Source of the DNA: Rhizobium oryzihabitans
GTDB lineage: Bacteria > Pseudomonadota > Alphaproteobacteria > Rhizobiales > Rhizobiaceae
Assembly (NCBI RefSeq): GCF_010669145.1
Contig: NZ_CP048632.1
Location: 2,872,501-2,936,500, forward strand
Reading direction: 5' to 3'
DNA: 64,000 nt
This document shows positions 1-8,931 of this stretch, in pieces. Every line of letters begins with the position of its first letter. Positions within the stretch are counted from its first letter, which is position 1. The translations under genes and the position numbers were made by a program. The notes under the pieces are model-generated. The model did not search any database. It saw nothing but the letters and a program-made list of their open reading frames with translations, and had not been told where the DNA came from.

Positions 1-73
1 CGACGGCGGAATGAACCTTACCGGGCGCCGTCGCGTTCCTGCCCTGCCGAAACGGTCAGGAGTGCCCCGCAAA

Positions 74-994
74 ATGCTTCATCGTCTGTGTCTTCTGGTG
101 ATCAGCCTCGCATTGATTTCCGCTTCCGAACCGCCGCAGCAGGTGCCTGTGCCGCAACCGAAACCGGTTGAGGGGCAAGCCCCCGCCGGGGCAGAAAAGC
201 CGGCGGACAAGGATATGCAAAAGCCGGGCGAAACGCCAAAGCCCACTCCCAAACCCGAGGTGCCGAAAGAGCCGCAACCCGATGGCAAGCAGCTGCCAGC
301 CGGTAAAGGCGGCGATGGCGCAACGAAAGAGGGAGAGCGCAAGGAAGGCGAAAGCAGGGAGGGAGAGCAACCGAAACCGGCTGACGAGGCCGCAAAGCCT
401 GAAGAGAAACAGGTGGAGCCGATGAAGCCGGAAGACCCGGCCGCGCTTCAGGCCTGCCTTGGCGCCTTGAAAGAGATCGGTGCGGAATTCAAGCAGCTTG
501 AACCGATCCGGGATGAGGAGCAGGGCTGTGGCATTGAAGCGCCTATCGAGCTTTCCGTGGTTCTGCCGGGCATCAAGCTTGAACCATCAGGCACCATGCG
601 CTGCGAGACCGCGCTTGCGCTATCGCGCTGGACCAGGGAGATGATGCTGCCCGCGGCGGCCCTTGCCCTGCCGGAGAAAAAGGTGACGGCGATCGCCAAT
701 GCTTCGACCTATATCTGCCGCAACCGCAATAGTGCGGAAAACGGCAAGATTTCCGAGCACGCAAAGGGCAATGCCGTGGATATTTCCACCATCGCCTTCG
801 ACAAGGGAGAGCCGCTGGTGATGAAGCCGCGCGGCGAGGATGGAACGCCGGAGGGTGCCTTCCAGCGTGCGATTACAGCCGCCGCCTGCCTGTTCTTCCG
901 CACCGTTCTGTCCCCCGGCAGCGACGCCACCCATCAGGATCACCTGCATCTCGACGTGCTGGAACGAAAGGGTGACTATCTCTACTGCCGCTGA
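74..994 (+). CDS. Extensin-like C-terminal domain protein, exported
   Basis: The product has a signal peptide (residues 1 to about 18), then a long low-complexity Pro/Lys/Glu-rich linker (about residues 20-120), then a globular cysteine-containing domain. That domain matches the bacterial extensin-like C-terminal family: a Q-A-C-L start, several spaced cysteines, an S-E-H-A-x-G-x-A-x-D-I segment and a final H-Q-D-H-L-H-L-D motif. The S-E-H..D and H-x-H-x-D motifs resemble zinc peptidases acting on cell wall peptides, so a periplasmic wall-associated role is likely but unproven. I chose the ATG at 74 because it puts the signal peptide at the N-terminus; the frame is open from an ATG at 11. It converges with the heme receptor gene. 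Confidence 0.8.
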   Translation: MLHRLCLLVISLALISASEPPQQVPVPQPKPVEGQAPAGAEKPADKDMQKPGETPKPTPKPEVPKEPQPDGKQLPAGKGGDGATKEGERKEGESREGEQPKPADEAAKPEEKQVEPMKPEDPAALQACLGALKEIGAEFKQLEPIRDEEQGCGIEAPIELSVVLPGIKLEPSGTMRCETALALSRWTREMMLPAAALALPEKKVTAIANASTYICRNRNSAENGKISEHAKGNAVDISTIAFDKGEPLVMKPRGEDGTPEGAFQRAITAAACLFFRTVLSPGSDATHQDHLHLDVLERKGDYLYCR

Positions 995-995
995 C

Positions 996-1021
996 AAAAA
1001 AGGGCGACCCGAAGGCCGCCC
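996..1021 (-). terminator. Rho-independent terminator of the heme receptor gene
   Basis: Read on the minus strand, an 8-bp GC-rich stem with one mismatch and a tetraloop is followed directly by a run of six T. It lies between two convergent genes and has the polarity expected for the minus-strand receptor gene. Confidence 0.75.
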
Positions 1022-1048
1022 CGACTGGAGTTGTTGTTTGAGACCTTG

Positions 1049-3310
1049 TTAGAACCTCTGGGTCAGAGAGATTTTGAAGGTGCGGCCCGGTTCGGAATAA
1101 TATTCATTCGCTTGCGAACCGGCGGTGCGTGCAGTGGCATAGTCGTAATACGTCTTGTCAAAGACGTTGTAGATGCCTGCGTTGATGCGGAGACCCTTGA
1201 CCTGTTCGGGTTCGTACCATGCCGTCAGATCTACGATGCCGTAACCCGGCGTTGCAAAATATGTTCTTTGACCGTTGGTGAGGATGTCCTTGCCGCGTCC
1301 GCCGTTAGCCGCGATCCAATCGATGCCGACACCCCAGGTTTCGGTGTCGTAAGCAGCGCTGATGACACCCTTCAGCGGTGAGACCGACTGGAGGAAGGTG
1401 TCATTGTCGAGGTTCTTGCCATTGGCATAGGCGAGGCCCCCGCGCAGGCTGAAGCCATTGTCGAAACGCACATGCGCCGAGAGTTCGGCACCGTAAATAC
1501 GGGCACGGTCCAAATTGACGCCGCGCGTAATGCCGCCTTGACGGTAGTTGTTCAGATCGTAACCGAGCGCTGCCGCCTGGCTTGCGGTGAGGCTGGTGGT
1601 TTCGATGAAGTTCTTATAGCGGTTGTAGAAGAGGTTGATGCGACCGCCGAGGTCCTCATCACCCAGGTTGGCGCCAATTTCGAAACCGTTGCTGGTTTCC
1701 GATTCAAGATTGGGATTGCCGAGCCGCAGGTAGGTGCCGGGGCCGCCGAAAACGCTATACAATTCGCCGGCGTTCGGCGCGCGAAAACCCATTGCCCATT
1801 GCGCGTAGAGTTCCACCTTGTCGGAAACGTCATAACCTGCACGCAGCTTCGGGGAAACGGCCACGTCGTCGAACTCGCCCGGGAGTGCAGGGCGGTTGGT
1901 GTTGCGGGCATATTCCGATGTCATTTTGGGTGTGTGCTCCACCCAGTCGAAACGCAGGCCGGGGGTCAGCGTGAAGCCGCTTTGGCCGAAGCCGATCTCG
2001 TCATCGATATAAAAACCGATCCGGCTGCTATCCACCTTCGGCGTATCGGCCTGGTTGGTGTGGAGGTTCGCGCATGCCGCAAAGGCGCCGGTATAAGGCA
2101 GTCGGCAATTGTCGACGCCGGAGGAATATTGTTCAGAGGTGCTTCTCGAAAGGTCGAAGCCAAACGTCACGTCGTGATTAAGCTGGCCGGTCTCGAATTT
2201 CTTCTGCAGAGCGCCGACAAGGCCGAAGCTGTTTTCGTCGTAGTCGTTGAGGCGGCTGATATTGCCGACGACGGTTGTCGAGCGGTAGCCATTGTAGCCA
2301 GTTTCGCGGGACTGTTTCTGCCAGTAAAGCGACGCCCAGGCGCTGTCGAACAGACCATCCGTGCCGGTCGCATCATAGGAATAGTCAAGCGAGATGCGGT
2401 CGCGGGCCGTTGCGTTGTTGGTGAAATAAGCACCAGGCAGGTAGTTGTCGCGGGGGCCCAGCACGGCAACCTGGTTGATTTTCGAGTTGGTGTCCCGGTC
2501 GCGGCGGAAACTTTCGGCCGTCAGGCCGATGCGATGGCCGCCTTCCAGATCCTGGCGCAGCTTGAACAGAAGGTTGTGCTGATCGTAATCCGAGGGATCG
2601 GCTTTCGTGCGCGTCGGACCGTAGGAATCCACACTGCCGTTGGTTTTACGCTCCTTGCCCTTCTTGTAACCGCCCTGGAACATGATCGAGGTATTCTCGA
2701 TTTTCTTTGCTACTGCGACGGATGGCTCATAGCTGGTGTCGGCGCTGTCGAATGTGAATTTGGCTACGCCGCCCCAATCGCGGCCTTCCTGAATAAGGTC
2801 TTCGGGCTCCAGTGTCTGCAACCCGAGAACGCCGCCGAGAGCGCCGGAACCGGCGCGGCTTGAATCTGCACCGCGCAGAACGTCGACTGCGGACAGCGAC
2901 GAGAAGTTGAAGGAGTCCAGGCCGCCGGTCGCGCCGCGCGTGGCGTCGGACAGATACCGCACGGGAATTCCGTCAATGGTGGTCAGAACACGGTCGCCTT
3001 CGAGGCCGCGAATGTTGACGGCACCCGTGCTGCGGTTGAACGAGACGCCGGGCTGTGCGACGCGGCCCAGATCTTCGATGCTCGTGATCTGTTTCTTCTC
3101 GATCGTCGCGGCCGTTGTTTCCGTTGCAAGGGGGGTGTCGGCTACAGCGCTGCCACCCTTCACACGCTTGCCCTTGACCACGATCTTCTCGAGCGTGGTG
3201 GTGCCGTTCGCCTGCGACGCGGCGTCCTGCGCCCGCGCTGGCCCGGCAAGGGGCAGAAGAGACATGGCAGTGCACAAGAGCAGCGCGGAATGTGTGCGCG
3301 AGATGGACAT
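1049..3310 (-). CDS. TonB-dependent heme/hemoglobin receptor
   Basis: An outer-membrane beta-barrel receptor of about 753 residues. It has a signal peptide ending near the A-R-A-Q motif, a TonB-box-like segment (L-E-K-I-V-V) and a plug domain with the R-G-L-E-G-D-R-V motif. The barrel ends in an aromatic residue (..T-Q-R-F). The F-R-A-P motif near residue 508 and the N-P-N-L motif near residue 533 are the hallmark pair of heme receptors (HmuR/ShmR/BhuR type), so heme is the most likely ligand. The ATG at 3310 is preferred over the upstream one at 3337 because it starts the signal peptide. The gene stands alone, without the usual hmu transport genes beside it. Two iron-box motifs upstream predict repression in iron-replete cells. 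Confidence 0.9.
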   Translation of the reverse strand: MSISRTHSALLLCTAMSLLPLAGPARAQDAASQANGTTTLEKIVVKGKRVKGGSAVADTPLATETTAATIEKKQITSIEDLGRVAQPGVSFNRSTGAVNIRGLEGDRVLTTIDGIPVRYLSDATRGATGGLDSFNFSSLSAVDVLRGADSSRAGSGALGGVLGLQTLEPEDLIQEGRDWGGVAKFTFDSADTSYEPSVAVAKKIENTSIMFQGGYKKGKERKTNGSVDSYGPTRTKADPSDYDQHNLLFKLRQDLEGGHRIGLTAESFRRDRDTNSKINQVAVLGPRDNYLPGAYFTNNATARDRISLDYSYDATGTDGLFDSAWASLYWQKQSRETGYNGYRSTTVVGNISRLNDYDENSFGLVGALQKKFETGQLNHDVTFGFDLSRSTSEQYSSGVDNCRLPYTGAFAACANLHTNQADTPKVDSSRIGFYIDDEIGFGQSGFTLTPGLRFDWVEHTPKMTSEYARNTNRPALPGEFDDVAVSPKLRAGYDVSDKVELYAQWAMGFRAPNAGELYSVFGGPGTYLRLGNPNLESETSNGFEIGANLGDEDLGGRINLFYNRYKNFIETTSLTASQAAALGYDLNNYRQGGITRGVNLDRARIYGAELSAHVRFDNGFSLRGGLAYANGKNLDNDTFLQSVSPLKGVISAAYDTETWGVGIDWIAANGGRGKDILTNGQRTYFATPGYGIVDLTAWYEPEQVKGLRINAGIYNVFDKTYYDYATARTAGSQANEYYSEPGRTFKISLTQRF

Positions 3311-3432
3311 AAAGTACCCCCGGGTAGGCACGCGCATAAACCACGGCGCGCAAAAACGCGCCGCGCTTGCTGTCGCGGCTGAAACTGTTTTGAATTGTTA
3401 CGGGCGAGCCGATAAGGGAGGACTAAAAAACA

Positions 3433-3447
3433 TGATGATAACTGTCA
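3433..3447 (-). promoter_or_regulatory. Candidate RirA (IRO) box, distal
   Basis: This site fits the TGA-N9-TCA pattern of the rhizobial iron-responsive operator bound by RirA. It lies about 125 bp upstream of the heme receptor start codon in a very AT-rich stretch. The left arm of an 11-bp perfect inverted repeat (3427-3437 with 3470-3480) overlaps it. The rest of the 3311-3668 intergenic region shows no gene. Confidence 0.6.
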
Positions 3448-3459
3448 ACATATTATATA

Positions 3460-3474
3460 TGACTTTTTACATCA
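3460..3474 (-). promoter_or_regulatory. Candidate RirA (IRO) box, proximal copy
   Basis: A second TGA-N9-TCA match lies 27 bp (centre to centre) from the first. The pair and the 11-bp inverted repeat around it form a symmetric arrangement upstream of the heme receptor gene. By coordinates this copy is further from the receptor start; the pair should be treated as one operator region. Confidence 0.55.
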
Positions 3475-3668
3475 TGTTTTAAAGCATAACAGTCCGTTGC
3501 AAAAATGTGACGCTTCACCATGCCGCATGCAAAGCGCTGGATAGGGGGCGAAAACGCCGCCATGCGGCCAAAGTCCCGACATTGCCGCTTGCTAGGATAT
3601 TCGCAGCCAGTTTACATGTCGAAAGAAAGAATGCCCAACAATAAACAGATCATTAATCGGATACGGAA

Positions 3669-4190
3669 ATGAAGTCTCTTGAACTGCTCGTCGAGCGGAT
3701 CATTCTCTCCAGCCGCTGGCTGCTCGTTGTATTTTATCTCGGGCTTGTCGCGGCGCTGGCGGTTTACGCCTTCTCCTTCATGCTCAAGTTCCTGAAGGTT
3801 GCGAAAAACGTTTTCACTTACGATGAAGCGGACATGATCCTTGCCATGCTCGGGCTGATCGATGCTGCGCTGGTTGCGAGCCTCATAGTGATGGTGATGA
3901 TCTCCGGCTACGAGAATTTCGTCAGCCGCTTCGATCAGGCGGATGACGAGGTTTCGTTTCTGGGCAAGCTTGACTCGGGCAGTCTGAAAATCAAGGTCGC
4001 GTCGTCGATCGTGGCGATTTCGTCGATCCACCTGCTGCAGATCTTCCTCAACGCCAGCCAGTATACGGACAGCCAGCTGATGTGGTTCACCATCATTCAT
4101 CTGGCCTTTGTCGTTTCGGCGGTCATGCTCGGTTTTCTGGAAAAACTGATGGCGAAGCCAAAGGAAAAGTCTGAAAAGCCTGTGCTTTGA
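3669..4190 (+). CDS. YqhA/UPF0114 family membrane protein
   Basis: A 173-residue integral membrane protein that matches the UPF0114 (YqhA) family along its whole length. It opens M-K-S-L-E-x-L-V-E-R-I-I-L-x-S-R-W and has three to four hydrophobic helices (about residues 18-40, 55-80, 110-130 and 138-160). The family has no established function; an inner-membrane location is expected. The gene stands alone between the divergent heme receptor and a LuxR regulator. The C-terminal tail is basic (K-P-K-E-K). Confidence 0.85.
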   Translation: MKSLELLVERIILSSRWLLVVFYLGLVAALAVYAFSFMLKFLKVAKNVFTYDEADMILAMLGLIDAALVASLIVMVMISGYENFVSRFDQADDEVSFLGKLDSGSLKIKVASSIVAISSIHLLQIFLNASQYTDSQLMWFTIIHLAFVVSAVMLGFLEKLMAKPKEKSEKPVL

Positions 4191-4290
4191 TGAAGGTGGT
4201 CCGCTTGTTATGAAGGTCGAAACCGTGTCTGCCGAAGCCGTATGTTCCCTCCTCCGGGGTATCTCGCCCCCACTCGGCGGCGGCGCCTGA

Positions 4291-5007
4291 ATGCTGAAGA
4301 CGGAGCGCCAGGACAGCCTTTGCCGTGATCTGTCGGCTGCCGCCGACAGGCAGCAATGGCTGGTGGCGCTGCAGGCGGTCATGCAGGCTTTCGGCTATTC
4401 CCACGTGACCCTTCTGAGGTTGCCGGGTTTCGGCAACGCCCATGCCCTGCCGACGGTTGTGGAAAGCAGCCTGCCGGTCTGGGTCGTGAACGCGATGACC
4501 AAGAACGGTGCGCTCGGCGACTGTCCGGTCATCAAGCGCGGCGCCTCATCGATGATGCCGCAATATTGGTCGCTCGACGATGCGGAGCTTGCCTGCGAGA
4601 CGCTGGTGGAGGCGGGGGCATCGCTCAGCAGCATCGGGATTACCTCCGGTCTCATGGTGCCGGTAAACGGCATGAACGGGTACCGCCATCTGATGAATTT
4701 CGCAGGCGATCGAGATGCCCTGTCGCAGGCGTCGCTGAACGAACTGGGCATGATCGCGCTGCATGCGCTGGAGGCCTATGACCGCCTTTGCCGCACAGGC
4801 TCCAAAGGCCCGTCGCCCCTGACGAAACGCGAACTCGAGGTGGTGCGCTGGACGGCGCAGGGAAAGACGTCGGTGGAGATCGCCGAGCTTCTGTCGATCT
4901 CTGAGCACACCGTCAACGCCTACATGAACAACGCCATGCGCAAGCTGGACTGCGTCAACCGAACGCAACTGGTGGCCAAGGCCATACGCCAGCGCCTGAT
5001 AGACTGA
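4291..5007 (+). CDS. LuxR-family regulator (solo) with altered ligand pocket
   Basis: 238 residues with an N-terminal autoinducer-binding-type domain (about 1-165) and a C-terminal LuxR helix-turn-helix (about 172-235; motif L-T-x-R-E-L-E-V-V-R-W-x-A-x-G-K-T-x-x-E-I-A). No luxI-type synthase lies in the window, so it is a solo. The conserved pocket tryptophans appear present (W64 and W93). Where AHL receptors carry Asp-Pro, this protein has Cys78-Pro79, with an Asp one residue earlier. That raises doubt about a classical acyl-homoserine-lactone ligand. A short inverted repeat (5006-5027) overlaps its stop codon and separates it from the convergent DUF2333 gene. Confidence 0.85.
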   Translation: MLKTERQDSLCRDLSAAADRQQWLVALQAVMQAFGYSHVTLLRLPGFGNAHALPTVVESSLPVWVVNAMTKNGALGDCPVIKRGASSMMPQYWSLDDAELACETLVEAGASLSSIGITSGLMVPVNGMNGYRHLMNFAGDRDALSQASLNELGMIALHALEAYDRLCRTGSKGPSPLTKRELEVVRWTAQGKTSVEIAELLSISEHTVNAYMNNAMRKLDCVNRTQLVAKAIRQRLID

Positions 5008-5033
5008 GCCGGCGGCAAGGCCGGCTCCGTTAC

Positions 5034-6191
5034 CTATCGGTCGAGTACGGAGCGGAGTTCGACGAGGTTCGAGCGCACCCGCAGAACGTAAAACCCCATA
5101 GTGGCAAGGTGCGACGGCATGATCCAGCCGCTTTCCTCGCCGTTGGAAATGATCGCCGGCTGGATGCGCAGGGCAGCGCGGGTCTGAAGCAGCGTGTCGT
5201 TCCACAGATTGGTCAGGTTGCGTTCGCGGATGACCTGCGCGAAGTCCGATCCTGCGGCGGAAAGCACGCCGTAATAGCCATAGAGCTGGCCATAGGCGAA
5301 CCAGAAACGGTCGTCAGCACGGGTATCGAACCAGCCGCCATTATAGTTTTCCGAACGCTCGCGCAGGATGGCGGATGTCGAACCGATATCGCCGGCAATG
5401 CGGTCGATGAACTGGATGAGGTTGTCGGCACGGGTATCGAAGACGGCCTTGCAGGCGACAAGTTCGCCGTTGAAGGCCTGGAGGCTGCGAATGGCGGCGC
5501 GATAATAGCTGGGTGTCGGCGTCTTCGGGCCGAAGGGATCAAGGCCGAAATACCAGGAATATTCGCTGAACTGCATGTTGCCACGCGCTTCCTGGAGATT
5601 GTTGTTGATGCCGGAGGTTCCGCGAACGCGGCCAAGCGTATCCACCAGTTCCACCGAGGTACGGCGCACCGCCTGGTTCACGCCGCGCTGGAAGGACGCC
5701 TTGTTGTCGAGAAACGGCGTGCTGTCCCAGTCCATGCCGAAGAGGCCGAGACGATAGAGCAGCATGGAGGAAATCCACGCGTTCTGATTGACGTTGAAAT
5801 CGGTAAGATCGGCGGCGGCATCAACGATGGCAGAGCGCTGGCACACCGGCGCGGAGGTGTTTGCGGCAGCACCGGTTGCCCCGGCGGCGGCAGCCGGGGT
5901 CGCGGCCGGTAATTCCTGTCCGGGCGGCACAGTGCGTTCGGCAAGCTTGTACCGGGAAATGTAATCCGGGTCGAAATTGCTCCAGACCTGCGTCTGCCAG
6001 ACGAAATATCCGTAGAAGCCGGCAAGGAGAATGAGCACCAGAGCGATCGGGCCCTTGATGATCCAGTTGCGGCCGCTGTACCAGCCGTGGGCGGCCATGA
6101 AAGGCCACAAAAGCCAGGCGACGACGAGACCGGCGGCCCTGCCGATGGCGCTGAAGGCTGCCTGAATCAAAGCGGTGATCCGGTCGATCAT
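5034..6191 (-). CDS. DUF2333 family membrane-anchored protein
   Basis: A 385-residue protein with hydrophobic segments at about residues 15-33 and 50-70, followed by a large soluble region presumably facing the periplasm. Sequence character and length match DUF2333, which has no known activity. A low-complexity Ala/Gly/Thr linker (about residues 98-115) separates the anchor from the globular part. It stands alone, convergent with the LuxR gene and followed upstream by about 230 bp without a gene before pseudoazurin. Confidence 0.8.
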   Translation of the reverse strand: MIDRITALIQAAFSAIGRAAGLVVAWLLWPFMAAHGWYSGRNWIIKGPIALVLILLAGFYGYFVWQTQVWSNFDPDYISRYKLAERTVPPGQELPAATPAAAAGATGAAANTSAPVCQRSAIVDAAADLTDFNVNQNAWISSMLLYRLGLFGMDWDSTPFLDNKASFQRGVNQAVRRTSVELVDTLGRVRGTSGINNNLQEARGNMQFSEYSWYFGLDPFGPKTPTPSYYRAAIRSLQAFNGELVACKAVFDTRADNLIQFIDRIAGDIGSTSAILRERSENYNGGWFDTRADDRFWFAYGQLYGYYGVLSAAGSDFAQVIRERNLTNLWNDTLLQTRAALRIQPAIISNGEESGWIMPSHLATMGFYVLRVRSNLVELRSVLDR

Positions 6192-6427
6192 GTCGTCATG
6201 GTCTCCTCTGCCCGTGGGGCTGGATGCCGGAAGGAACGCGTGGCTGCGCCACTCGTCCCCGGCACTTCATCAATCCGCGGTCATCTACTGTCCTGCAGAT
6301 ATGTCCCGCTTACCCGGGATACAACATGATTGCGAAACTTTTCTCAACCTGTGGTCCGCGCCAGGCGTTCCGGTATTTGCAGCAGGCTTAACCGAACATC
6401 ACCGGTCGCGGACACTTCAGGATGTTG

Positions 6428-6880
6428 CTAAAGGCCGAGCTTGGCGATCTCTGCGTTCAGCCGGTCCCGGGCCTTTTTCGGCAGCTTGCCGTTCCTGACG
6501 GCGTCCAGATTGGCCGGCGCGGCATCGCCGACAACGACGAGCGCGACCATGCCCATGCCGAGATGCGGCGTGCATTTGATGACGTAGGCGCCTTCCTTGT
6601 CGACGGTCACCTTCACCGTCTCGTTCATCTTGCCCTTGAAGTCGGCGGCACCCTCCGGGATCATTTCCTTGACGGCTGCCGCATCATGGCCCTTGTCCAC
6701 CGGGACGAAGGTGATGACATCGCCGATGGCTGCCTTGACGGTTGCCGGTTCAAAGACCATCGCCTGGCCGTCGCTGCCCTTGTTGAGCATCTTCACCTCG
6801 ATGTCCGCCGACAAGGCGGGAAAGGCAAAGAGGCCGGCTGCTATGGCGAGGCTGGCAATTCTGGCAGTTTTGTTGTGCAT
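6428..6880 (-). CDS. Pseudoazurin (type 1 copper protein)
   Basis: A periplasmic blue-copper electron carrier of 150 residues. A signal peptide ends near A-L-S-A (residue 25). The cupredoxin domain shows the four type-1 copper ligands at His65, Cys103, His106 and Met111 (motif C-T-P-H-x-G-M-G-M). Pseudoazurins pass electrons from the bc1 complex to nitrite and nitrous oxide reductases, but no nir or nos genes are present here. The ATG at 6880 is chosen because a C-A-G-G-A-G ribosome site precedes it and it starts the signal peptide. A Crp/Fnr-type box 80 bp upstream suggests induction by low oxygen or nitric oxide. Confidence 0.92.
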   Translation of the reverse strand: MHNKTARIASLAIAAGLFAFPALSADIEVKMLNKGSDGQAMVFEPATVKAAIGDVITFVPVDKGHDAAAVKEMIPEGAADFKGKMNETVKVTVDKEGAYVIKCTPHLGMGMVALVVVGDAAPANLDAVRNGKLPKKARDRLNAEIAKLGL

Positions 6881-6959
6881 TTTTTTTTTGCTCCTGGGAG
6901 AAAGCACATCCACGCGAATGTGTCTTCGCGGTCTTAGCGCAGGAGCCAGGAGACCATCC

Positions 6960-6973
6960 TTGCGAAAAATCAA
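6960..6973 (-). promoter_or_regulatory. Fnr/NnrR-type binding site upstream of pseudoazurin
   Basis: A TTGCG-N4-ATCAA sequence, a hybrid of the NnrR (TTGCG) and Fnr/FixK (ATCAA) half-sites with the correct 4-bp spacer. It lies 80-93 bp upstream of the pseudoazurin start codon, compatible with an activator site near -41 and a leader of roughly 45 nt. Confidence 0.5.
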
Positions 6974-6995
6974 ATGCGGCAACCGGACGCAGGGT

Positions 6996-7040
6996 TAGAG
7001 TGTTTCCGGACGGAACCGGGGGCTTCCTGGAAATACTCTA
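6996..7040. repeat. Dispersed intergenic repeat, short copy
   Basis: A 45-bp imperfect palindrome bounded by TAGAG and CTCTA, with the core TTTCCGGACGGAA..TTCCTGGAAAT. A longer relative lies at 46680-46782. The last three bases form the TAG stop codon of the minus-strand thymidine kinase gene. Confidence 0.65.
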
Positions 7041-7619
7041 TTCGCCCTTGACGGTTTCCACCCAGTGGCGGCGGCAGAAGGACACATATTTTTCATTGCC
7101 GCCGACATCGATCTGCGCGCCTTCCCTGACGACATTGCCCTGGTTGTCGAAACGGGCGACCATCGTCGCCTTGCGGCCGCAATGGCAGATGGTGCGGATT
7201 TCGCGAAGCTCGTCGGCGATGGCGAGCAGTTCCCTGGAGGCCGGGAAGAGCTTGCCCTGAAAATCCGTTCGCAGGCCGTAGGTCATGACCGGAATGTTCA
7301 ACCGGTCGGCAATTCCGGCAAGCTGCCAGACATGGTGTTCGGACAGGAAGTTGGCTTCATCGACAAAAACACAGGCGACCGGCGCTTCGGCGTGCAGGGA
7401 CGATACTTCGGCGAAAATATCGGTGGTGTCATCAAAGGTTCGCGCGTCGGAAGACAGGCCGATGCGCGAGGCGACCCGGCCAACGCCGGCCCGGTCATCG
7501 AAGGCGGCCGTGAAAATCAGCGTGCGCATGCCGCGCTCCTGATAATTGTAGGAAGCCTGCAGCAGCATGGTCGATTTGCCGGCGTTCATCGCCGCATAAT
7601 TGAAATAGAGTTTTGCCAT
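7038..7619 (-). CDS. tdk: Thymidine kinase
   Basis: A cytosolic type-II thymidine kinase of 193 residues that phosphorylates thymidine to dTMP in the salvage pathway. The P-loop is at residues 11-18 (M-N-A-G-K-S-T). The Walker-B-like V-F-V-D-E-A-N-F-L segment and the zinc-binding cysteine pairs (C-H-C-G and a C-terminal F-C-R-R-H) are visible. The ATG at 7619 gives the usual family length; the frame stays open upstream to 7997, but that part has no family character and overlaps choX. The stop codon lies inside a dispersed repeat. Confidence 0.93.
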   Translation of the reverse strand: MAKLYFNYAAMNAGKSTMLLQASYNYQERGMRTLIFTAAFDDRAGVGRVASRIGLSSDARTFDDTTDIFAEVSSLHAEAPVACVFVDEANFLSEHHVWQLAGIADRLNIPVMTYGLRTDFQGKLFPASRELLAIADELREIRTICHCGRKATMVARFDNQGNVVREGAQIDVGGNEKYVSFCRRHWVETVKGE

Positions 7620-7954
7620 TATCCACTCCCGGAGCGCTTTCGCGTCTTTTCGACGCCTTGCAGCAATGCTCCAACCTATTGAATCGGCACATCGCGCCTC
7701 ACGGAATCGATTCCGGTCTATGAGCGGATGCTGCATTGTGCGTCTTTTGACGGCGAAGAAGCGGGTTGAAAAGTGCCGGAGCAGGAAAAACACAGATTTC
7801 CGCAACCCGTCATTTCCGGCGCTGCACGGCTGAAACCGCCTATTTTCACCGTTGTGTCGCAAACGGTGCGCCAAAGCACGCAAATGCACGCGAGTTGATT
7901 GTGTCCGGCAGATATTGATAATGGCAAGGGAACGAAAAAACAGGGAGCAAGCGA
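7620..7954. other. Divergent intergenic region between tdk and choX
   Basis: A gap of 335 bp between divergent genes. It should hold the promoters of both tdk and choXWV. I see no convincing small gene, sigma-70 match or terminator. A purine-rich ribosome site (GGGAGCAAGCGA) sits just before choX. Confidence 0.5.
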
Positions 7955-8908
7955 ATGTTTGCAAATAGAAGTCGCTGTCTGGCTTTGGCCGCAGCAATCT
8001 CCGTCATGACGTTCAGCGCGGCCGGTGCCGCGGAGCCGGCAAGTTGCGGCACGGTGCGTTTCTCCGATGTGGGCTGGACCGACATCACCGCCACGACGGC
8101 AACCGCCACGGTGCTCCTGAAAAGCCTGGGCTATGAAACCGACGTCAAACTTCTCTCGGTGCCCGTCACCTACACATCGCTGAAGAACAAGGATATCGAC
8201 GTCTTCCTCGGCAACTGGATGCCGACCATGGAAGGCGATATCGCGCCTTATCGTGCGGACAAGTCGGTCGAGACGCTGCGTGAAAACCTGACGGGTGCGA
8301 AATATACGCTTGCGACCAATGCCAAGGGCGCCGAACTCGGCATCAAGGATTTCAAGGACATCGCAGCCCATAGCGGCGATCTCGGCGGCAAGATCTATGG
8401 CATCGAGCCCGGCAATGACGGCAACCGCCTGATCCTCGACATGGTGGCCAAGGACACGTTCGGGCTGAAGGCCTTCGAAGTGGTCGAATCGTCCGAGCAG
8501 GGCATGCTGTCGCAGGTCGCGCGTGCGGAAAAATCCGGGGAGCCTATCGTCTTCCTCGGCTGGGAGCCGCATCCCATGAATGCGAATTTCAAGCTGACCT
8601 ATCTGACCGGCGGCGACGAAGTCTTCGGTCCCAATCTCGGCGGCGCGACGATCTACACCAATGTCCGCAAGGGTTATGTCGAGGAATGCCCGAATGTCGG
8701 CGTTCTTCTCAAAAACCTGCAATTTTCCCTGCCCATGGAAAACGAAATCATGGGCAAGATCCTGAATGACGGTCTGGAAGGCGAAGCTGCCGCAACCGCC
8801 TGGCTGAAGGCAAATCCGGCCGCGATCGAGCCGTGGCTCGCCAATGTCAAGACCAAGGACGGCAGCGCTGATGCCTTGCCCGCCGTCAAGAAGGCCCTGG
8901 GCCTTTAA
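7955..8908 (+). CDS. choX: Choline ABC transporter, periplasmic binding protein
   Basis: The substrate-binding component of a high-affinity choline importer, 317 residues with a signal peptide cleaved near A-G-A-A (residue 26). It belongs to the OpuAC/ProX-type family. The characteristic aromatic-box features are present, including the V-G-W-T-D segment (Trp41, Asp43), L-G-N-W-M-P (Trp88) and L-G-W-E-P-H near residue 205. In Sinorhizobium meliloti the orthologous ChoX binds choline and feeds betaine synthesis. It heads a choXWV operon. A perfect 11-bp hairpin follows it and may set the ratio of binding protein to permease. Confidence 0.93.
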   Translation: MFANRSRCLALAAAISVMTFSAAGAAEPASCGTVRFSDVGWTDITATTATATVLLKSLGYETDVKLLSVPVTYTSLKNKDIDVFLGNWMPTMEGDIAPYRADKSVETLRENLTGAKYTLATNAKGAELGIKDFKDIAAHSGDLGGKIYGIEPGNDGNRLILDMVAKDTFGLKAFEVVESSEQGMLSQVARAEKSGEPIVFLGWEPHPMNANFKLTYLTGGDEVFGPNLGGATIYTNVRKGYVEECPNVGVLLKNLQFSLPMENEIMGKILNDGLEGEAAATAWLKANPAAIEPWLANVKTKDGSADALPAVKKALGL

Positions 8909-8931
8909 GCCGCAAGACTATGCATGACTGC

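Noticed and set aside
7620..7997. N-terminal extension of thymidine kinase up to 7997
   Set aside because: The extra 126 residues lack similarity to the family and overlap choX on the other strand.
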